DNA of 64,000 bases from NCBI RefSeq assembly GCF_014839835.1, contig NC_071644.1:3011266-3075265 (forward strand), given 5' to 3'. Positions 59,346 to 64,000 of this stretch are shown here, piece by piece. This DNA is from Dryobates pubescens (Eukaryota; Chordata; Aves; Piciformes; Picidae). Under the pieces are notes generated by a model. That model saw only the letters and a list, made by a program, of their open reading frames with translations, made no database searches and was not told the origin of the DNA. Position numbers and translations under genes: made by a program. Position 1 is the first letter of the stretch. Each line of letters begins with the position of its first letter.

Positions 59346-60050
59346 CTCAGTACCCCCCCAGCAAGAGGAGAGCTCCACAGGCTGACTTCCAGCAGGCAAT
59401 TCCCACCTGGCAAACCAAGCAGCACCCTCTTTAGAACCCCCCCTGGGGATCCCACCAGTGGGGTTTGGTTACTGCAGGGCCTGGGGGCTTCACTTCCAAT
59501 GCCAGAGAGCAGGAGAGAGCAAACAGCCACCTCCAGGAGGCCCCAAGCAGCCCCTGAGGCTCTGTGCTAAGGCACTTCCCCTTCCCCCCCCCACACCTTC
59601 TGAGCTTGAAACCTTAATGAAGAGAGGGACCCCAACCAAGGCTGGGGGAAAGTTCCTCTTACCTACTGTACTTTGATCCTAAGGACATGAAACAGGGGAG
59701 GGAGGGCTGGGGAGAGGGGGGGAACCAAACCATTTTGATGTGGTTCACCTTTATGAGGCTTTCCCATCAAGGCCTCTGTGGGGATCTGAAGAATGTGCTA
59801 AAATGTTGTCTGAAGCCACATCAAGGCAGCTGGGGAACCTCCTGCCACAGCCAGCAGAGCACAGCTGGAAGTGCTTTGGCCTGCCCCTGGCTAGCTCATG
59901 GCTCCAACCCAGCAGCAGTCTGACCTGCAAACACCACCAGGCCCCTGCAAGGGAAGCTGCTCTGCCCCTGCCCCAGCCTGGGCACAGAGGCTGAACCCCA
60001 AGGCACAGCAGGAGAGCAGCAGCCAGAGCCTGCCCTGGGCTGCAGCAAGG
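59346..60050. other. CAPZB intron, no recognised feature
   Basis: About 700 bp of unique sequence between CR1 fragments and the 50-bp minisatellite. Confidence 0.4.
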
Positions 60051-62968
60051 CAGAGGCACTGCAGGGCTGCACTGCTCCCTCATGGGGGAGAGCATCTCCC
60101 ACTGAGCACTGCAGGGCTGCACTGCTCCCTCATGGGGGAGAGCATCTCCCACTGATCACTGCAGGGCTGCACTGCTCCCTCATGGCAGAGAGCATCTCCC
60201 ACTGAGCACTGCAGGGCTGCACTGCTCCCTCATGGCAGAGAGCATCTCCCACTGAGCACTGCAGGGCTGCACTGCTCCCTCATGGGGGAGAGCATCTCCC
60301 ACTGAGCACTGCAGGGCTGCACTGCTCCCTCATGGCAGAGAGCATCTCCCACTGAGCACTGCAGGGCTGCACTGCTCCCTCATGGGCAGAGAGCATCTCC
60401 CTCTGATCACTGCAGGGCTGCACTGCTCCCTCATGGCAGAGAGCATCTCCCACTGAGCTCTGCAGGGCTGCACTGCTCCCTCATGGGGGAGAGCATCTCC
60501 CACTGAGCACTGCAGGGCTGCACTGCTCCCTCATGGGGGAGAGCATCTCCCACTGAGCACTGCAGGGCTGCACTGCTCCCTCGTGGCAGAGAGCATCTCC
60601 CACTGAGCACTGCAGGGCTGCACTGCTCCCTCATGGGGGAGAGCATCTCCCACTGAGCACTGCAGCAGAGGCACTGCAGGGCTGCACTGCTCCCTCATGG
60701 CAGAGAGCATCTCCCACTGAGCACTGCAGGGCTGCACTGCTCCCTCATGGGGGAGAGCATCTCCCACTGAGCACTGCAGCAGAGGCACTGCAGGGCTGCA
60801 CTGCTCCCTCATGGCAGAGAGCATCTCCCACTGAGCACTGCAGGGCTGCACTGCTCCCTCGTGGCAGAGAGCATCTCCCACTGAGCACTGCAGGGCTGCA
60901 CTGCTCCCTCATGGCAGAGAGCATCTCCCACTGAGCACTGCAGGGCTGCACTGCTCCCTCATGGCAGAGAGCATCTCCCACTGAGCATTGCAGGGCTGCA
61001 CTGCTCCCTCATGGGGGAGAGCATCTCCCCCTGAGCACTGCAGGGCTGCACTGCTCCCTCATGGCAGAGAGCATCTCCCACTGAGCACTGCAGGGCTGCA
61101 CTGCTCCCTCATGGCAGAGAGCATCTCCCACTGAGCACTGCAGGGCTGCACTGCTCCCTCATGGGCAGAGAGCATCTCCCACTGATCACTGCAGGGCTGC
61201 ACTGCTCCCTCGTGGCAGAGAGCATCTCCCACTGAGCACTGCAGCAGAGGCACTGCAGGGCTGCACTGCTCCCTCATGGCAGAGAGCATCTCCCACTGAG
61301 CACTGCAGGGCTGCACTGCTCCCTCATGGGGGAGAGCATCTCCCACTGAGCACTGCAGCAGAGGCACTGCAGGGCTGCACTGCTCCCTCATGGCAGAGAG
61401 CATCTCCCACTGAGCACTGCAGGGCTGCACTGCTCCCTCATGGGGGAGAGCATCTCCCACTGAGCACTGCAGGGCTGCACTGCTCCCTCATGGCAGAGAG
61501 CATCTCCCACTGATCACTGCAGGGCTGCACTGCTCCCTCATGGGGGAGAGCATCTCCCACTGAGCACTGCAGGGCTGCACTGCTCCCTCATGGGGGAGAG
61601 CATCTCCCACTGAGCACTGCAGGGCTGCACTGCTCCCTCATGGGCAGAGAGCATCTCCCACTGAGCACTGCAGGGCTGCACTGCTCCCTCATGGGCAGAG
61701 AGCATCTCCCACTGAGCACTGCAGGGCTGCACTGCTCCCTCATGGGGGAGAGCATCTCCCACTGAGCACTGCAGGGCTGCACTGCTCCCTCATGGGGGAG
61801 AGCATCTCCCACTGAGCACTGCAGGGCTGCACTGCTCCCTCATGGGCAGAGAGCATCTCCCACTGAGCACTGCAGGGCTGCACTGCTCCCTCATGGGCAG
61901 AGAGCATCTCCCACTGAGCACTGCAGGGCTGCACTGCTCCCTCATGGGGGAGAGCATCTCCCACTGAGCACTGCAGGGCTGCACTGCTCCCTCATGGCAG
62001 AGAGCATCTCCCACTGATCACTGCAGGGCTGCACTGCTCCCTCATGGCAGAGAGCATCTCCCACTGAGCACTGCAGGGCTGCACTGCTCCCTCATGGGGG
62101 AGAGCATCTCCCACTGAGCACTGCAGGGCTGCACTGCTCCCTCATGGGGGAGAGCATCTCCCACTGAGCACTGCAGGGCTGCACTGCTCCCTCATGGGGG
62201 AGAGCATCTCCCACTGAGCACTGCAGGGCTGCACTGCTCCCTCATGGCAGAGAGCATCTCCCACTGAGCACTGCAGGGCTGCACTGCTCCCTCATGGCAG
62301 AGAGCATCTCCCACTGAGCACTGCAGGGCTGCACTGCTCCCTCATGGCAGAGAGCATCTCCCACTGAGCACTGCAGGGCTGCACTGCTCCCTCATGGGGG
62401 AGAGCATCTCCCACTGATCACTGCAGGGCTGCACTGCTCCCTCATGGCAGAGAGCATCTCCCACTGAGCACTGCAGGGCTGCACTGCTCCCTCATGGCAG
62501 AGAGCATCTCCCACTGAGCACTGCAGGGCTGCACTGCTCCCTCATGGCAGAGAGCATCTCCCTCTGATCACTGCAGGGCTGCACTGCTCCCTCATGGGGG
62601 AGAGCATCTCCCACTGAGCACTGCAGGGCTGCACTGCTCCCTCATGGCAGAGAGCATCTCCCACTGAGCACTGCAGGGCTGCACTGCTCCCTCATGGGCA
62701 GAGAGCATCTCCCCCTGATCACTGCAGGGCTGCACTGCTCCCTCATGGGGGAGAGCATCTCCCACTGAGCACTGCAGGGCTGCACTGCTCCCTCATGGCA
62801 GAGAGCATCTCCCACTGAGCACTGCAGGGCTGCACTGCTCCCTCATGGGCAGAGAGCATCTCCCACTGAGCACTGCAGGGCTGCACTGCTCCCTCATGGG
62901 GGAGAGCATCTCCCACTGAGCACTGCAGGGCTGCACTGCTCCCTCATGGCAGAGAGCATCTCCCCCTG
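60051..62968. repeat. 50-bp minisatellite (VNTR), about 58 copies, in a CAPZB intron
   Basis: The unit is 'gagcactgcagggctgcact' then gctccctcat, gggggagagc or ggcagagagc, and atctcccact; 50 bp, sometimes 51. Copies differ at a few fixed positions (ggggg/ggcag/gggcag; gagcact/gatcact; cccact/ccctct). A longer variant with an extra 'agcagaggcactgcagggc' recurs near 60660, 60777, 61242 and 61346. Each unit has two hairpins: GGGAGA-gca-TCTCCC and GCAG-gg-CTGC. Frames stay open on the minus strand, but this is not a gene. Confidence 0.95.
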
Positions 62969-63129
62969 CTCAGCCCCCTGAGCAGTGTTTTGGGGCTGCT
63001 GGGCACTTGCCACTTCCTTGCTAGCTCTGTGGCTCTCCCTGTGCTGGTTGGAAATGGCAGGGAGCAGGCAGAGGGGAAGAGCTTGGTGAGAGCTGTGCCA
63101 AGGCACTGTGCACTGCTGTCATCAGCAGG

Positions 63130-63530
63130 GCCCCCAGGATGAGCAGAGGCTTGGAGCACCTCTCCTGTGAGGCCAGGCTGAAAGGGCTGGGCTTGGCCAG
63201 CTGCAGAGGAGAAGGCTCCAGGGGGACCTCAGAGCTGCCTTTCAGTATCTGCAGGGGAGCTCCAGGCAGGCTGGGGAGGGACTGCTCAGAAGGGGCTGTG
63301 GGGGGAGGACCAGGGGCAGTGGTTTGAAACTGGAGCAGGGGCAGATTTAGCTTGAGGTCTCCCCACCATGAGGGTGGAGAGACCCTGGCCCAGGCTGCCC
63401 AGGGAGGTGGTGGAGTCTCCATCCCTGTGGCCCTGGGGCCAGGGTTTAGAGGCCATGGTGGGGCTGGGTTGCTGGTTGGCCTCAATGACCTCTGAGGCCT
63501 TGTCCAACACTAACAGTTCTGTGCCCCTCC
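63130..63530 (+). repeat. CR1 LINE fragment
   Basis: Plus-strand CR1: 'caggatgagcagaggcttgg' through 'gtctccccaccatgagggtgg' to 'cctcaatgacctctgaggcc'. Confidence 0.8.
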
Positions 63531-63621
63531 ACAATTTCACTGCCTGTGTCTCCAGCCAGCTCTCTCCCAGGGAGGCTCCCAAGCCTGCTCTCTGCTGGAC
63601 AGCAGGAACTCCCCAGGAGCT

Positions 63622-64000
63622 GACACTGGGGAGGGGTCTGGAGCACAGCCCTGGGAGGAGAGGCTGAGGGAGCTGGGGTTGCTTAGCCTGCAGAAGAGGA
63701 GGCTCAGGGGAGACCTTCTTGCTCTCTGCAACTCCCTGAAGGGAGCTTGGAGCCAGATGGGGGTTGGTCTCTTCTCCCAGGCAGCCAGAACAAGAGGACA
63801 CAGTCTCAAGCTGTGCCAGGGGAGGTCCAGGATGGATATCAGGAGAAGTTCTTCCCAGCAAGAGAGATTGGCCATGGGAATGTGCTGCCCAGGGAGGTGG
63901 TGGAGTCCCCATCCCTGGAGGTGTTTAGGAAGAGCCTGGCTGAGGCACTTGGTGCCATGGTTGAGTTGATCAGAGGGTGTTGGGTGAGAGGTTGGACTTG
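63622..64000 (+). repeat. CR1 LINE fragment, runs off the window
   Basis: Plus-strand CR1: 'actggggaggggtctggagc' to 'gggtgagaggttggacttg', cut by the window end just before its 3' terminus. Confidence 0.85.

Noticed and set aside
60051-63106. Minus-strand frames reading MGDALPHEGAVQPCSAQ repeatedly
   Set aside because: They are translations of the 50-bp VNTR. The period is not a multiple of three, so the same words cycle through the frames; there is no start context or family match.

Overview
The window is vertebrate nuclear DNA, almost certainly from a bird. It carries intron-containing genes, CpG-rich promoters and several dozen CR1 LINE fragments, which by rough reading cover a quarter or more of the 64 kb. 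The gene order UBR4(-) - EMC1(-) - MRTO4(+) - AKR7A2(-) - SLC66A1(+) - CAPZB(-) matches the human 1p36.13 block. CR1 density this high suggests a CR1-rich lineage such as Piciformes (woodpeckers and kin) or hornbills; that is inference only.

Left to right: 1-3000 holds intron 1, exon 1 and the CpG-rich promoter of UBR4, of which only the first 45 codons are inside. EMC1 runs on the minus strand from 23319 to 4054; all 23 coding exons could be placed, giving 985 intact residues. It shares a 161-bp promoter gap with the divergent MRTO4 (23481-26454, 8 exons, 240 aa). AKR7A2 follows on the minus strand (7 exons, 326 aa, or 358 aa from an upstream in-frame ATG) and converges on MRTO4. Its promoter contains a perfect 106-bp palindrome. 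Past a strange array of switching microsatellites comes SLC66A1 on the plus strand (7 coding exons, 308 aa), whose last intron has minor-spliceosome (U12) signals. The right 20 kb is the 3' half of CAPZB on the minus strand, with both alternative terminal exons (beta1 and beta2); its 5' exons lie beyond the window.

The genes are housekeeping genes with no common pathway: ubiquitin ligation, ER membrane-protein insertion, 60S ribosome assembly, aldehyde detoxification, lysosomal amino-acid export and actin capping. They keep their reading frames despite heavy intron remodelling. The unusual content is in the non-coding DNA: nested and transduced CR1 copies, intronic duplications (including a partial MRTO4 exon 5), and at least nine tandem arrays, four of which abut splice sites. 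I saw no prokaryotic-type system, CRISPR array, tRNA, rRNA or recognisable endogenous virus.
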